64,000 bases of DNA from Rhizomys pruinosus (GCA_009823505.1 VZQC01011939.1:3496148-3560147), one strand, 5' to 3'. Positions 1-12,075 are shown, numbered from the stretch's first letter. The notes: a model not told the origin generated them from the letters alone. Program-made: numbers and translations.

Positions 1-555
1 ACGACATGCTCACAAGACTTTCTTAGAAATTTCTTTCGTACTTTTTCACATTTGCAAAATGAGTAAGTCCTGGGGAAGGGACACTTCGAGGCTTGGGATG
101 GTTTCCGGCCGCCAACAAGCTACCTTCTGAAGTAGCATGTAAAAAAATGGCACTTGTATGCATGCCTATGGGGGTTCATGCAGGACAGGCAGACCTTAAT
201 GAATTCCAGCAGCATCAATAAAATAAACACCAGCTAAAGTGTGTAATCCGTCTTTATGTCAAGGGCAGAATGGTTTCCCATGATAAGGGGCTCTACACTA
301 CTTTAAAGCAATTTTGGGACAAACCAGACTTAAACACCTTATAATCAGGAGCCAACTCTGATAGGAATCGTGTGTGACCAGCTCACAGAAACCCATCCTT
401 CCAGCGAGGTGTGCTCATGGCCTGGCTCAGTGAGATGGGGAGAGGATGGTGGGAGCCCTGAGCAGGGACAGCAGGGTTAACTGAGAAAGTGTAAGGAAGT
501 GTTTGGTCACTGGCTGCACTCTTTTTTAAACTGGGCTATATGCTGAGTCTGGCTT

Positions 556-565
556 CTATAAATAG
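556..565. promoter_or_regulatory. MEF2-type / TATA-like motif ctataaatag
   Basis: The decamer ctataaatag is a perfect match to the MEF2 consensus YTAWWWWTAR and also resembles a TATA box, followed by a gggccc block. No transcript or initiator is visible downstream and a 10-mer of this type occurs by chance, so this is only a candidate site. Confidence 0.25.
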
Positions 566-1905
566 GGCCCTGACTGTAACCAAATTCATCTCCATGGCTG
601 AAGCCTGCCGTGTCCGTAGCTGCATGATTTAAACAGCTCCACCTATACATAAAGCAGCCTGCTCAGTCTCCTGAAATGCAAGCCCCCAAATAAGCACTTG
701 ATGCACAAGATCCTCCAGAGGAATTTGAATTCAATATGCTCAGGGCTGGGTTTACTTTGTGCCCCAAGTCTGTTTCTGTATCCTGCGGCCAGTATCCATG
801 GCTATCCTATAACCCTTACACCGACAGCTCAGTGCACTGGCCAATAGTGAGGCACTGGGCAGACAGAGCAGGGGCATCTCTAGGCCCGGACTGGCCCTCG
901 GTGGCTTTTCTTAGGTCAGTGGATCTCTCAGAGCTTGAGGAATGTTGTCCATAGGGCAAGATGGTTTCCAGCTCACACAGCTATTGCAAGAACTGCTGTA
1001 TATCAAGTGGTGCACTTGGTGACCCATTCTGGAGCCTGACACATGGCTTAGGCAACAGAGGAAGCAGGTGGGAGTCTACACTGACATTGGGTACCATATT
1101 CTCACACGTAGTTCAGCAGGATGTCACCAGTGATGACCTTCTGGCCAAATTCAGCCTGCAGCTTATTCCTGAGCATATATTTTATTGGGATGCTGGCAGG
1201 CCTGTTAAACCACAGTTGGCTGGGCTGGTTTTCATTCCCCTAGGGCAGCAAAGCTGAGCATCAGGTCAGAGATGTTGGTCTGGTGGTATGTGCAGTGCTT
1301 CCTCTGTGATGTGACACAGAAAAGACTCTGACCTCTGACCTCTGGAAGCATTGCATGTTCACACACTCAGAACAGAGATGCAGACCTTGAAAGGAGGGAA
1401 CTAGAGCCTGGATGTTAGGGAAGAGGGCTTCTGTAATCTAAGTTTGATTTGTTCCCTGGTCCTGTTGTAAATGGCAACTATCATACACACAGATCATTTT
1501 AACCGAATTGGAACTACATGTGAATTTCCAGAGAGAACAGTGGATGGTGCTTCATGCATTGTTGGTTTGGAGGGAAGAATGTATCTCAAGTAGTTTGTGT
1601 GCCACAGTAACTTGTGTAAGGAACAGAGATTAGAAAGTCATACCATGGGATATTGGATGGGGCCTGTAGGCCGGCCACCCTAGAAGCAGCAGTCGGCCCC
1701 ATAGTGCAGCCTTGTCTGAGATAGTGTCAGTGTCCATAGAGGCTCCTGAGTAGGAAGTTTGACAAATCACGGGACCATTTTTTACCATTGGGAAGGACAT
1801 GTTAGTCTTTCTCTCTCTGGAAGCTCAGCCTGTGAGCAAATACAACACATTTTACAACGTTTTAGCAGGACCTACAGAAAAGGATCAATCCAACTATTCC
1901 CAAGT

Positions 1906-1908
<3 letters not shown>

Positions 1909-1944
<36 letters not shown>
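1909..1944. repeat. (GT)18 microsatellite
   Basis: Uninterrupted GT dinucleotide run of about 36 bases. It generates Cys-Val and His-Thr frames that are not genes. Likely polymorphic. Confidence 0.97.
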
Positions 1945-1946
<2 letters not shown>

Positions 1947-2413
1947 CCAGAGAACAAACAGAGAGAGCCCACACTGGGTAGCTTATGGCTTGGCTCAGTT
2001 TTGTTGGTTTGTTAGCCGACGGACGTTCAGGAACAGGCCCAGAAGCCAGCTCCCTCCACAGCCCATCCTTCACAGAACACTCCTCTGCCATACTCACATG
2101 CCCTCTCCTCATACACTCACTTTCATATCCTCACTGGTCACTCGTGCCATGTTTAAGCAGTGCCAGACTGTCTCATCAGGCTTCCTAGCAGGTTGACAGA
2201 CATGGCCAACAGACCATGTGCAACTCCTGTGTCCCTAGCTGATGCCCAAGCTGTGAAGCTGGTCCTGGGCACAGTCCTGGAGAAGCAGCTCTGCTCATGG
2301 GGGTGCAGAGGCAGTGTGCCCATTCATCATTTTACCCTTGTTATTGTTATTAGTCTCTGCAGTTATCTTTATTTTGCTGTGTCCCAAAAGATAAGTCATT
2401 TGATTATACACTC

Positions 2414-2858
2414 TGTGTGGTGGTCTGAATCAGAGTGTCTCCTACAGGCTCATATATTTGAACACTTGGTTCCCAGCTGATGCTCCTGTTTGCGGATTTA
2501 AGAGATGTAGGTTTGCTGGAGGAACCATGTCACTGAGGGTGGGCTTTGTAGGTTTGCTGGAGGAACCGTGTCACTGAGGGTGGGCTTTGTAGGTTTGCTG
2601 GAGGAACCGTGTCACTGAGGGTGGGCTATGAGAGTTCATAACCTTGCCTCGCTTCTCGCTTCCCTCTGAGCTTCCTCATTGCCCTGGAGATGTGAGCTCT
2701 CGGTTTTGGCTCCTGCCACCATGCCTGCTGGCTGCCGTGCCTACCCACCATGATGGTCTCTTAGTCTTCTAGAACTCTAAACCCAAACAAGCTTGTCCTT
2801 CTATAACTTGGTTCTGGTCATGGGGTTTTGTGACAGTAACAAAAAAGTAACTAATACA
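2414..2858 (+). mobile_element. MaLR-type LTR with internal tandem repeat
   Basis: Starts with a TGTGGTGGTCTGAAT-like head. It ends with the module typical of mammalian MaLR LTRs: an aactctaaaccca segment, a ggtcatggggttttgtgacagtaac segment and a terminal aactaataca. The same head/tail architecture recurs at 20312, 51303 and 53919. The exact subfamily is not assigned. No internal region is attached, so it is probably a solo LTR. It contains a 3 x 41 bp array. Confidence 0.75.
2506..2628. repeat. 3 x 41 bp tandem repeat inside the LTR
   Basis: Three head-to-tail copies begin at 2506, 2547 and 2588, each starting tgtaggtttgctggagg. Copies 2 and 3 share accgtg where copy 1 has accatg. Other MaLR copies in the window have one unit here, so this is a local expansion. 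Confidence 0.95.
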
Positions 2859-4180
2859 CTTTGCAATACTGCTTTCAAGTTTTGTCTGCTCCTCCATCTC
2901 GGTCTCTTTTTCTCATTTACAGGAAAAAAAATCAGTCATGTGTAGAAATATAATTTCAGAGAGGAAGATTCACAAAAGTCCCCTTTTCAGATTCGAAATC
3001 AATGGTTCAGATTTCTATAGCTATGGGGACATGGGGGGACATGCAGGCAGGTGGCATTTGCATGTACTAGTTAAATGCATACCGTGGTGGTACCTAGATC
3101 AGGAGTCCAAATCCATAGGTCTATTCTTTGGTGCCAGGACAACTGAGGCTCTGGGCTGACAGACTGCTGATAAGTAGAATCTTCTGGCCAGAGGAAAAGT
3201 AGATTTTAAAGTGTCTCTCCAACAGCATGTAAACATGTTCTCCTAGTTCTTACTGTAAACATAACAAAACTCAAAAAGAACTATTTCTTCAACTTTATTG
3301 TTTACTTTTTGTGCCATTTCTCTTCCCCTAAAAAGCCTTTAACTGCCTTGTGTTCATACTTCAAGCCACTTTGGCTTACATTTCTATCACTCATTGAGGT
3401 TGGTTTTGCCAGTCACCAAGGACCTTCACGTTTCCAAGCGTAACCGCTGCCGTTCTGCTCTTGCGGCTTCTGCCCACTTGTTTCTCTTCTTTCCTCCCTA
3501 ATCTTCTGTCCAGTCCATTTCAGTCCTCTTCCGAGGACCCTCCTTTGGTTTATTCTCTGTGTTTCACGCCTTGGGGTGTCCAAGATTCCTGCTCTTATGC
3601 TGAGCATCCCCAAATGGGCTGAGAGGTGGAAGCTGGGAGCAGGGAAGGCATCCTGAGACTGTTGGTAGAGGAGGGCAGAGATGCTGCCCAGCAAGGACTG
3701 GGTTCTGGGGCAGAAATAGACCTTCAGAGTTTCTGTAAGAGGATGGAAGGCTGACGCTACCACGGCCTACCCTCAGTTACACCCTAGAAGAGCTGTAACC
3801 CAAGGGGCAGCATTTCTCTTGACCAAGGACTATTCTGCAGAAACTATGAGCCATGGGGGCCCACTCCCTTGATGGCTGAAAAATAGGGGAATTAGCACCA
3901 GAGGAAAGACCTGTGCAGTACCAGGCATCAGGAAAGCCATGCTCGCCACTAGTGCCACTGTCCAGAAAATGATTCTAACCCATGCATCTGAAGCCCCATG
4001 TCTTTACTGGGCTCCAGGCTCTCATAGGCACCTGCTTTTGTTGCATCTCACCTGGTGTCCATGGAGCACCTGAGGTGCACAGAGAGCAGCCTCTCCATGC
4101 CCTCCAAGCAGCAGGTTCCCCTGACATTGTGGTTGGTGGCACATATTAGAAAGTCAGAACCCAGTGAAGCAAATGGATGA
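2859..4180. other. Unique non-coding stretch
   Basis: No gene, RNA or repeat family recognised. A minus-strand frame of 116 codons at 3413-3763 has no recognisable domain. Confidence 0.5.
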
Positions 4181-4586
4181 TGTTCTAGTTTCTTTTAAGT
4201 GGCTGTGACAAAACACTCTGACCAATTCCAACAGGGGAAAGAAGAGGTTTATTTGGCTCACATCTCCTGGGTTACAGTTCATCACAGAGGGAGCCCACCA
4301 TAGGAACTCAGGGCAGGAACATGGAGGCAGGAGCTGATGCACAGGCCATGAAGGAATGCTGCTTACTGGCTTGCTCTCTTGGCCCATGCCCAGCCTGCTT
4401 TCTTATACTGTACATAACAACCTGCCCAGGGTGGTACCACCCACAGTGGGCTGGGCCCTCCCACATAACTCAACAATCAAGACAAAACTCCACAGAAGTG
4501 GCCAGAGGCCAGTCCAATGGAGCCAATTCCCCAATTGAGGCTCCCTTAACCCACGTGTCAAGTTGACACTAAAGCTATCCAGCACA
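4181..4586 (-). mobile_element. MaLR-type LTR, minus strand
   Basis: Read on the minus strand it begins tgtgctggatagc, contains the gtcaacttgacac block, a ggtaccacc/gggccc block, tataagaaagcaggctg and tggcctgtgcatcagctcctgcc. It ends with the ggtcagagtgttttgtcacagcc module. This is the second MaLR head type in the window (compare 48361-48740). Exact family not assigned. Confidence 0.75.
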
Positions 4587-4925
4587 GATGGGCTCTGAGG
4601 ATGAGTGTCACCAGGGTGCTAAGGACAGTTTTAAGAAGGAGAATACTAGGAGAATTCTTTGAAATCAAGGTGAATTTAATTGTGTGCTGTAAGGGTACAG
4701 TATTGGGATCCCCAAGTAGACACAGAGGTGGCAGAGCAAAGCATCAAATGACACACTTCCTCGCCAAGAACCTACAGGAGAAGTTGGATTGCTTGTGAAT
4801 ATTGTCTCTTTATCAGTCATGTATGTATAATTTATTTCAAGTTGTTCATAACAGATCATGTTCAAAGAGTATGGATGGAAGTAATCCAGCTTCACTGCTG
4901 CAGGTCCCAGGCCTTCCCTTTTCTG

Positions 4926-4965
4926 CACACACCCACACACACACAGACTCACAGACACAGACACA

Positions 4966-5008
<43 letters not shown>
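4926..5008. repeat. (CA)n microsatellite with imperfect 5' part
   Basis: An interrupted cacaca/cagaca section at 4926-4968 is followed by a pure (CA)n run to 5008. Frames read through it in both strands are artefacts. Confidence 0.96.
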
Positions 5009-5011
<3 letters not shown>

Positions 5012-6030
5012 TTGTGTGCTACTAGGAAGATGTGGTCCTTTGCGAATGCATCATTTACCCACCATTGCCATCTCACTGATTAAATACATGGGGAGCAGAG
5101 TTCTGAACACCCAAATACAAGCATGTTCTGGGTTGTCTTTTGATGCATGTGAACATTGACCAGGGCTTCTTTACTGACTCCTTCCAAAGGAACCCTGTCA
5201 CTGTCACAGCACATCTGAGGAGCAAGCTGGGCAGATGAACAATGGAGGGTCTGGAACAGAAAAGGGGCATTTGTGCTGGCACGGGGACTGATGGCAAGCA
5301 CAGGGCAGCAGACACCAGAAGCCCATTAAATATCCTATACTCCAGGCACACTCAGCGAGGCCTGATTTGTGTGGGGTTTTAGAGTTGTCTTACTGTAGTA
5401 GGTGTACCAGAAATCAGCCACCAGTCTGGGCCTTCTCTGGACCTTGCAGTCACTGCACAGGGCTATGAAATCCCAGGGGGAAGTTCTTTCTGCTGTCTCC
5501 AGTACATTTCTAAGTCAGGAGCTAAAAATGAACCTTTGCTTTGTGTGGTGGGAGCAAGAGCCAGAAATAGCCTCTCCGCCTTCAGAGCTTAGCGCTGACG
5601 GGTTTTCCCCCAAAGCCAAAATTTTATCCCACCTTAAGACTCTGGGCCATTCTGTCCAAGCCCAGGGCAAGTCACTGGAGACATGGTTCTAAATGAAGCA
5701 AAGGTGATCACTGCCTTATGCACAAAAACTAGAAGCAGCTCATATAGGTTGGAAAACAAGGCACTTAAATTCACTCCCCAAAGTTCACCAGCCAAAGGAA
5801 AACACTACATGCTTAACTTTTTCAAATCTTCCCTCAGCCATGCACATGAAACTGAAAATACAATATGGACAGAAAGAGGGAATCTGAACAGGGAGGCCAT
5901 ATGGTTTTTCAGGGTCTTTTCTGTGAAGAGCTCAGTCCACAGAGAACAATGTGTGCTGGCCTCAGACAGAGATAATGGTAGCACTCTCCAAGGCTGAACA
6001 GGTCCTGCCCTATTAAAATGGAGAGTCCAG
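5009..6030. other. Unique non-coding stretch
   Basis: No gene or repeat recognised. Several 70-105 codon frames overlap on both strands with no coding character. Confidence 0.5.
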
Positions 6031-6189
6031 AGCCAGGTATGGTGGCACACACTTTTCACCCCAGCATGTAGGAGACAAAGGCAGGTGAATCTCTGTGAGA
6101 CTGAGACCAATCTGGTCTACACAGTGAGTTCCAAGACAGCTGGGGCTGCAGAGAGACTCTTTCTCAAAAAGACCAAAACAAACAAAAAA
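6031..6189 (+). mobile_element. B1 SINE
   Basis: 7SL-derived B1: agccaggtatggtggcacac head, aatctctgtgag centre, ctggtctacacagtgagttcc and a ctcaaaaagaccaaaacaaac A-rich tail. Noticeably diverged; no clear target duplication seen. Confidence 0.92.
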
Positions 6190-7007
6190 TTCAGATTCCA
6201 TGAGGCCCAGCTGTATATCTACAAGCTGTCATGTCACAATGCTGCCTGGCACCCAAGGGCCACACTGAGGTGCCCACGAGAGGAGCATCATCTGGCAGGA
6301 GCCCGCCCTCACAAACATCTCCGTGCTGTGAACCACTGTACACAAGAAAGATCTTCCTCCCCCAACCCGTGTGCACATCACCTCATTTTGGTTGTGACGA
6401 TCTGTAAGAGTAGGGGTTCAAATAGAGACTCTGTACTACATCCCCTCTGGCTTAGATGAACTTTCACCTTCTGCGAAGCACTCAGAGTAATCAGCTCATT
6501 AGGGCCCTGATAACAACAGCAAGAGGAGGAATACAAAGTGCCTAACACTGTGGGCCTGGACTCCAGCACGTGATGAGGGGTGAGGTAAATGCAGCACGTG
6601 ATGAGGTAAATGCTCAGGGACCCTTGGCCTTGCTGCTGTTTCTGCAGTTGCTATGGTCACAAGCTGGGATACTGATGCTCTGGGGACAGCATCTGTTGTC
6701 ATGGTGCTTGCTGGGGCAACAATATCACCTCCTGCTACTGAGCTTGGAACCGAATGAAAAACAAGAGGGAAACTAATGAAAATCTACTATGGCTTCATGT
6801 TGATAAAACAATATTAGAGAGTGACTTGGGTTCTTGTTGTCCCAGGTTCCTAGGCTCCTGAGAATAGAAACATGGCTTCTAAGCTGCAGACTGCTTTGGC
6901 AGGGCTTGGGGTAAAAGATGTCCTGGTACACTTGCTGCAAGCCCAGGAACCAGTCCAAGTTGCCTCTTATGGGTTTCCTTCAAGCCATAGGACAAAACAT
7001 GCATTTG

Positions 7008-7109
7008 GAAAGAGGAGGAGGAAGAGGAGGAGGAAGATGAAGAGGAGATGGAGGGGAAGAGGAAGGAGAAGAGGGAGGACAGAAGATGGAGGAAGAGGAG
7101 AAGGAGGAA
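7008..7109. repeat. (GGA)n-like purine tract
   Basis: About 100 bases of almost pure purine on the plus strand (gaggag/gaagag). It produces Arg/Lys- or Ser-rich frames that are not genes. Homopurine-homopyrimidine tracts like this can form triplex DNA. Confidence 0.9.
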
Positions 7110-7474
7110 CTGACTATTTTGTGGTTGAAGCCCCAGTAGACATTCACAGGATGGTGTCTCCCCAGCACTGCCTTCCACACTCCACACATTCCTGTTTTTA
7201 AATGTAAAAATATTCTCAAAGTTCTCTTTTAACTTCCAGCTACAGCCTTGAGTAATTTCATAGACTTTGTTCCATTTGACATTCCCAAAATTATGCTTTG
7301 GTTGTCAGCCTTAGCCTTTAATGGCCCCGCCATCCCTCCAGCCCAACCTTCCCAAAGTTATAAAGGTCTCTCTGCCTCCCCAGTGGACAGTGGAGGATCG
7401 ACTAGGCCACAGCCAAGTGCACAAAGAGGCACAGGCTCTGGGGAAACTCCATGGACAATTAGTGTCTTACAAAT

Positions 7475-8620
7475 GGGACGATGACTGTTGGCCCCCCCCA
7501 TCCACTGCTGGGACGATGACTGTCAGTCCCCCCATCCACTGCTGGGACGATGACTGTCAGTCCTCCCCATCCACTGCTGGGACGATGACTGTCGGTCCTC
7601 CCCATCCACTGCTGGGACGATGACTGTCGGCCCCCCCATCCACTGCTGGGACGATGACTGTCGGTCCCCTCCATCCACTGCTGGGATAATGACTGTCAGT
7701 CCCCCCCATCCACTGCTGGGACGATGACTGTCAGTCCCCTCCATCCACTGCTGGGACGATGACTGTCAGTCCTCCCATCCACTGCTGGGACGATGACTGT
7801 CAGTCCTCCCATCCACTGCTGGGACGATGACTGTCAGTCCCCCCATCCACTGCTGGGATGATGACTGTCAGTCCCCCCATCCACTGCTGGGACAATGACT
7901 GTCAGTCCCCCATCCACTGCTGGGACGATGACTGTCTGTCCCCCCATCCATTGCTGGGACGATGACTGTCAGTCCCCCCCATCCACTGCTGGGACGATGA
8001 CTGTCAGTCCCCCCATCCACTGCTGGGATGATGACTGTCAGTCCTCCATCCACTGCTGGGACGATGACTGTCAGTCCCCCATCCACTGCTGGGACGATGA
8101 CTGTCTGTCCCCCCATCCATTGCTGGGACGATGACTGTCAGTCCCCCCCATCCACTGCTGGGACGATGACTGTCAGTCCCCCCATCCACTGCTGGGATGA
8201 TGACTGTCAGTCCTCCATCCACTGCTGGGACGATGACTGTCAGTCCCCCCATCCACTGCTGGGATGATGACTGTCAGTCCCCCCCCATCCACTGCTGGGA
8301 CGATGACTGTCTGTCCCCCCATCCATTGCTGGGATCGATGACTGTCAGTCCCCCCATCCACTGCTGGGACGATGACTGTCAGTCCCCCCATCCACTGCTG
8401 GGACGATGACTGTCAGTCCCCCCATCCATTGCTGGGATGATGACTGTCAGTCCCCCCATCCACTGCTGGGATGATGACTGTCGGTCCCCCCCCTATCCAC
8501 TGCTGGGACGATGACTGTCAGTCCCCCCATCCACTGCTGGGACGATGACTGTCAGTCCTCCCCCCCACCCCCATCCACTGCTGGGACGATGACTGTCAGT
8601 CCCACCCCTCCCCCCCATCC
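7475..8620. repeat. 33-copy, about 34-bp GC-rich minisatellite
   Basis: I count 33 copies of the core gggacgatgactgtcagtc, each followed by a run of 4-8 C and catccactgct. Each unit has one CpG (gacgatg), often decayed to gatgatg, gacaatg or gataatg. Each unit also has a perfect small inverted repeat gactg-t-cagtc. The minus strand has a long G run per unit. Because 34 is not a multiple of 3, the array stays open in rotating frames and yields several 60-100 codon pseudo-ORFs. It ends directly against a minus-strand B1. Confidence 0.97.
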
Positions 8621-8627
8621 ATGCTGT

Positions 8628-8790
8628 TTCTTTATCTTTTTTCTTTTTGTCTTTTTCAGACAGGGTCTCTCTTTAGTCCCAGGTGGCCTGGCACTCACTA
8701 TGTAGATCAGGCTAGCCTTAAACTCACAGATATCCACCTGTCTCTGCCTCCAAGTGCTGGGATTAAAGGCATGTGCCACTACACCTGGCT
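8628..8790 (-). mobile_element. B1 SINE, minus strand
   Basis: Plus strand reads tttttc-agacagggtctctct ... gtgctgggattaaaggcatgtgccactacacctggc, the complement of B1. The flanking tgtttctt (8625-8632 and 8798-8805) is a plausible 8-bp target duplication. It sits immediately at the 3' edge of the minisatellite. Confidence 0.94.
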
Positions 8791-9656
8791 TTACTGTTGT
8801 TTCTTGATGTAGACCAGATCCACCCAGCTGAGGGCCGTCTACCATGGAGCCTTCCCGGGTAACTGGAATCAAGATGGTGTTTCAGCTCTGAGCTCAGAGT
8901 GGAATTTAATCAGCAGCCACCCCTCTGCAAGGTCTTCACCTGCCTGTCCTGCCAAGCCCTGGCTCCTGCTATAAGATAAACTTCTTGCCCAGAATTCAGG
9001 TGAATCCTGGAACCTCTTCCTTGAATCAAGATGAGAACTACCTGATTGCTCTGCCTTCACTAACAACTACCCTAAATCCAAAAGAGCCAGAAATCACCCC
9101 CCACACATAGGCAGGCGCAACACTATTTTAGATACATTTTTTTGTAGTAGTGGTGGGGAAAAGGTCAAGAAAAACAAAGCAGGTAATGTTGGTTTCAGCA
9201 GAGCAGGATTAGCCAGGGAGTGCGTTGGTGAGGTCTGGTCTCTCCTGATACCTGCAGGGCCACAGGTCCTCCACATCATTGCTTGAATAGGCAGGTAGAC
9301 TGCGTAATAAAGCATCTTGGGAACCAGAACCAGGTCTAGGAGATGCAGGCTGAGACCTAGCCCTCCCCTCAATGTGGAACAGAACAGCATTGCTGCCTGC
9401 GCTATGTGCGGTGCTTTCGGTCTGCATGTCTCCTTAATGCTCCTTTCCTAGTTATTTACATCAAAACCGAACAAGAGAACTATGACCTGAGGAAGACCAT
9501 CAGGATAAAAAGTAAGAAAACATGAGATGTATGAGTTCAGGGAGATAATGAGGAAGCAGCTGATGATAAGAAGAAAGATGTCAACTCCCAAGATTATAAA
9601 GGAGCCCAGGTCAATTATAGGTGCGACATGGAGAGATTGAAAATCAAGAAGTGAGG
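8791..9656. other. Unique non-coding stretch
   Basis: No gene or repeat recognised. Minus-strand frames at 9094-9390 and 9209-9427 lack recognisable domains. Confidence 0.5.
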
Positions 9657-9845
9657 GTCTGCGAGATGTCTCGGTCGGTAAAGGCACTTGCTGCCAAACC
9701 CGATGACCCAAGTTCAAGCTCTGAGACATACAGAGAGGAAGGAGAGAGCTGATTCCTACAAATCATCCTCTGACCTTTATGTACGCATATATGAACACAC
9801 ATGCACACATGCTTGCACACATGCCTACACAAAATAAAAAGTGTA
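9657..9845 (+). mobile_element. B3-like tRNA-derived SINE
   Basis: Head tctgcgagatgtctcggtcggtaaaggcacttgctgcc, then gatgacccaagttcaagc (box B region) and cctctgacctttatgtacgc. It ends in a degenerate CA-rich tail and aaaataaaaag. These are the features of rodent B3, related to B2. Confidence 0.88.
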
Positions 9846-10537
9846 ATAAGAAATGAAAAATCAACCATTTCTCACTTTTTATGCATCTCATAATTCTTTT
9901 GCTAATGTTTGGAGCATGAATGTGATTGTGAATATATGTATGTATGTAAGCACACCGTCTCATGCACATGGTCAAGTTAAAGCAGCTGCTTACTGTTGGA
10001 TCCTCCTTCCATGTTTATATTTAATGAAGTAAAGTAATTTTTCAGCATCATGTCAAGCTAAGGTAATATGGAGATTTATAATAGAAATGACAAGACAGAA
10101 CTATTTCCTTAAATGGAAAAGGTTAAAAGAATTCAAACATATATCGAAATATATTAACCAGGACACACATGAGATGATCAAATCCCAACTGAAGTCCTAA
10201 CTTGAGATATAGCAGCCCCACAATATTTAAAGGAATGATTCCTTCAACATTACCTTGGGGGTGTAAGCAGGGATAGGAAAGACAGCAAAACAGTGCCCAG
10301 CTATCCTTTAGCTAAGTCAGTCCAAGGGAGCCTATAACAAAGAGTTGGGGGCATGCCTATAGTGTGTTGCCAGTCAAAATGCTCAAAGAACAGTCCAAGT
10401 TTTAAAGTTAGCAATGGCATAAATTTTGTGAGACATAGCCTCTTAGACACTTAACTACCAATCAATATAAATTACAGCTATTTTGATCAGTTTATTTTTC
10501 AAATAAAATAGGTGCTTCTATGACAGTTTTAAAAATG
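9846..10537. other. AT-rich unique stretch
   Basis: No gene or repeat recognised. Confidence 0.5.
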
Positions 10538-10739
10538 AGATTTATTTATTATTTTTATGCATATATATGTATGTCTGTGTGAGTTTATGTGCACCCCATG
10601 TGTGCAGGAGCCTACAGAGGCCAGAAGGGGGCATCTAATCCCTTAAAACTTGCGAGTTTTTTGGATGATAGGAACCAAACCAGAGTCCTTTGCGAAGGCA
10701 GTAAGCACTCCTAAACTTTTAAGCCATTCCTTCAGCCCC
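10538..10739 (-). mobile_element. B2/B3-like SINE, minus strand
   Basis: Plus strand shows atttatttattatttttatgc, then gagcctacagaggccagaagggg, then aaccaaaccagagtcctttgcgaaggcagtaagcactcc, ending aagccattccttcagcccc. This is the complement of a diverged B2/B3 head. Old, many substitutions. Confidence 0.8.
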
Positions 10740-12075
10740 CAAAGGGTTAAAACTAAACATAATGATTATTGTTGGCTCTCTCCCTTGACAGAAAGTGAAA
10801 TACCACAAGGAAACACCAGACAGTTCCTCTACAGGAGTGTGGCTGAGGTTGCAACATTGACATGCCTGTGATGAGCAATGTGGCAATCAGAGTAAGCCCC
10901 GTCTAGGACTAAAGCTGAGCCGGGTGTCTGTAGGAGACAGGAGGCTCTGCTAGGGACCTGCTTGACTCCGCAGCTGCTGCTATGACCTTTTGGGAAGCTG
11001 AGTATTCAGTCATGTGGTGAAGAGAGAACACCAAGGTGATCCTGGGATATGGAGCAAGCAGTTGATTTGCAGTTAGGTTGCAGCTAGGCACTAAATTAGA
11101 ATTCAAACCAACAGGAAATGCTTCTTGTCATGTCTTCAGTGCTAGGGAAGGGAGGTTTAGCCAAATGAAATCACTAAGAATGGTATGACAACACCTTGCT
11201 AGGCAATTCGATTGGAGTGATTATTAATTGTAATAACATATTGCTTTAAAAATGACATGGTGCTTTTGACCTACACAGAGGCACTTAGGAACCCATGTTT
11301 GCCATTCATAAATAGTATGCTATGAAAAATGTGCTGTGGGTTGATAACTCATAAATTTCTCATTGTATTTGGGAGTCATTACCACTGAGCAATTAAGGGA
11401 AACTAAAAATTCAGGTTTTGTGTAATGAATACATTAAAAATTTATCTCAACACAAAGTGCTGGATTAAGTATTTGAATTCCAAAATGTGTTTCAAGGATT
11501 AAATGTCATTTTTCCCTTCCACAACAGGAGTGGGATGGTCTACCACTATGTCACGTCCTTGGTTCAAGGCTGGCGTGGTCATCTCTGCTTATCATGTATA
11601 TGCCTTTTGCTCCTAACAAGAGTCATCCCTTGACTTAGCATTGACAAAGGCACAGTAGCACTGATTCTATGGTGTTAGAAGTGAAGTGGCAGTGTACACG
11701 TTCTCACATATGCACGCCTTAATCCTGAGTGAAAACATGTTAACTGTCATACACACTGCAAAGTGAAAATGTGGAGTTTGCTTTCAATCCCAAGAAATTT
11801 GATTTCTGTAATAAAAATAAAAATAAATATTTACTTCTCTTTCATTTTTTACTTGATCTCTCCCTCCCAGAGAGAGGGAGAGATAGATAATGAAAGAAAG
11901 AATGAGCGAATAAAATTTAGCTGATTAAGAAATCTAGTATTTATAGTTGAGGAAAATGAAGATCAACCCAGAACGGCACAGTCATCAAAGACCCTGCAGG
12001 ATGGGCTATCAGATATTTACTCTCCTGAGCCAGAGGTTTGAGTCCTGGTGGCCTGCATGCCTCTTCAAAGCAAGG
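10740..12075. other. Unique AT-rich stretch with homeodomain-type cores
   Basis: No gene. About 11190-11480 is repeat-free and rich in TAAT/ATTA cores (gattattaattgtaataac, gcaattaaggg, tgtaatgaat). This base composition is often seen in conserved non-coding elements, but conservation cannot be judged from one sequence. Confidence 0.35.

Larger units (their letters stand above)
1..2413. other. Unique non-coding stretch, no gene recognised
   Basis: Mostly unique sequence. Open frames at 736-954, 961-1257 and 1759-2196 are short, have no recognisable domain or codon bias, and one runs through the GT microsatellite. The only discrete items I can support are a TATA/MEF2-like motif at 556-565 and the GT repeat at 1909-1944. 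Confidence 0.6.

Noticed and set aside
556..565. Core promoter with TATA box for a gene starting at 736
   Set aside because: The frame at 736-954 has no domain or homology I recognise and no initiator or splice structure is visible, so I keep only a low-confidence motif call.
7321..8391. Several 70-100 codon repetitive frames (DDCQSP-type and DSHRPSSGW-type)
   Set aside because: They arise because a 34-bp unit with no stops is read in rotating frames; indels between units shift them and no conserved start or codon bias exists.
7475..8620. CRISPR-like array of about 34-bp repeats
   Set aside because: The units are directly adjacent with no unique spacers, the host is a rodent, and the array is a variable-number minisatellite.
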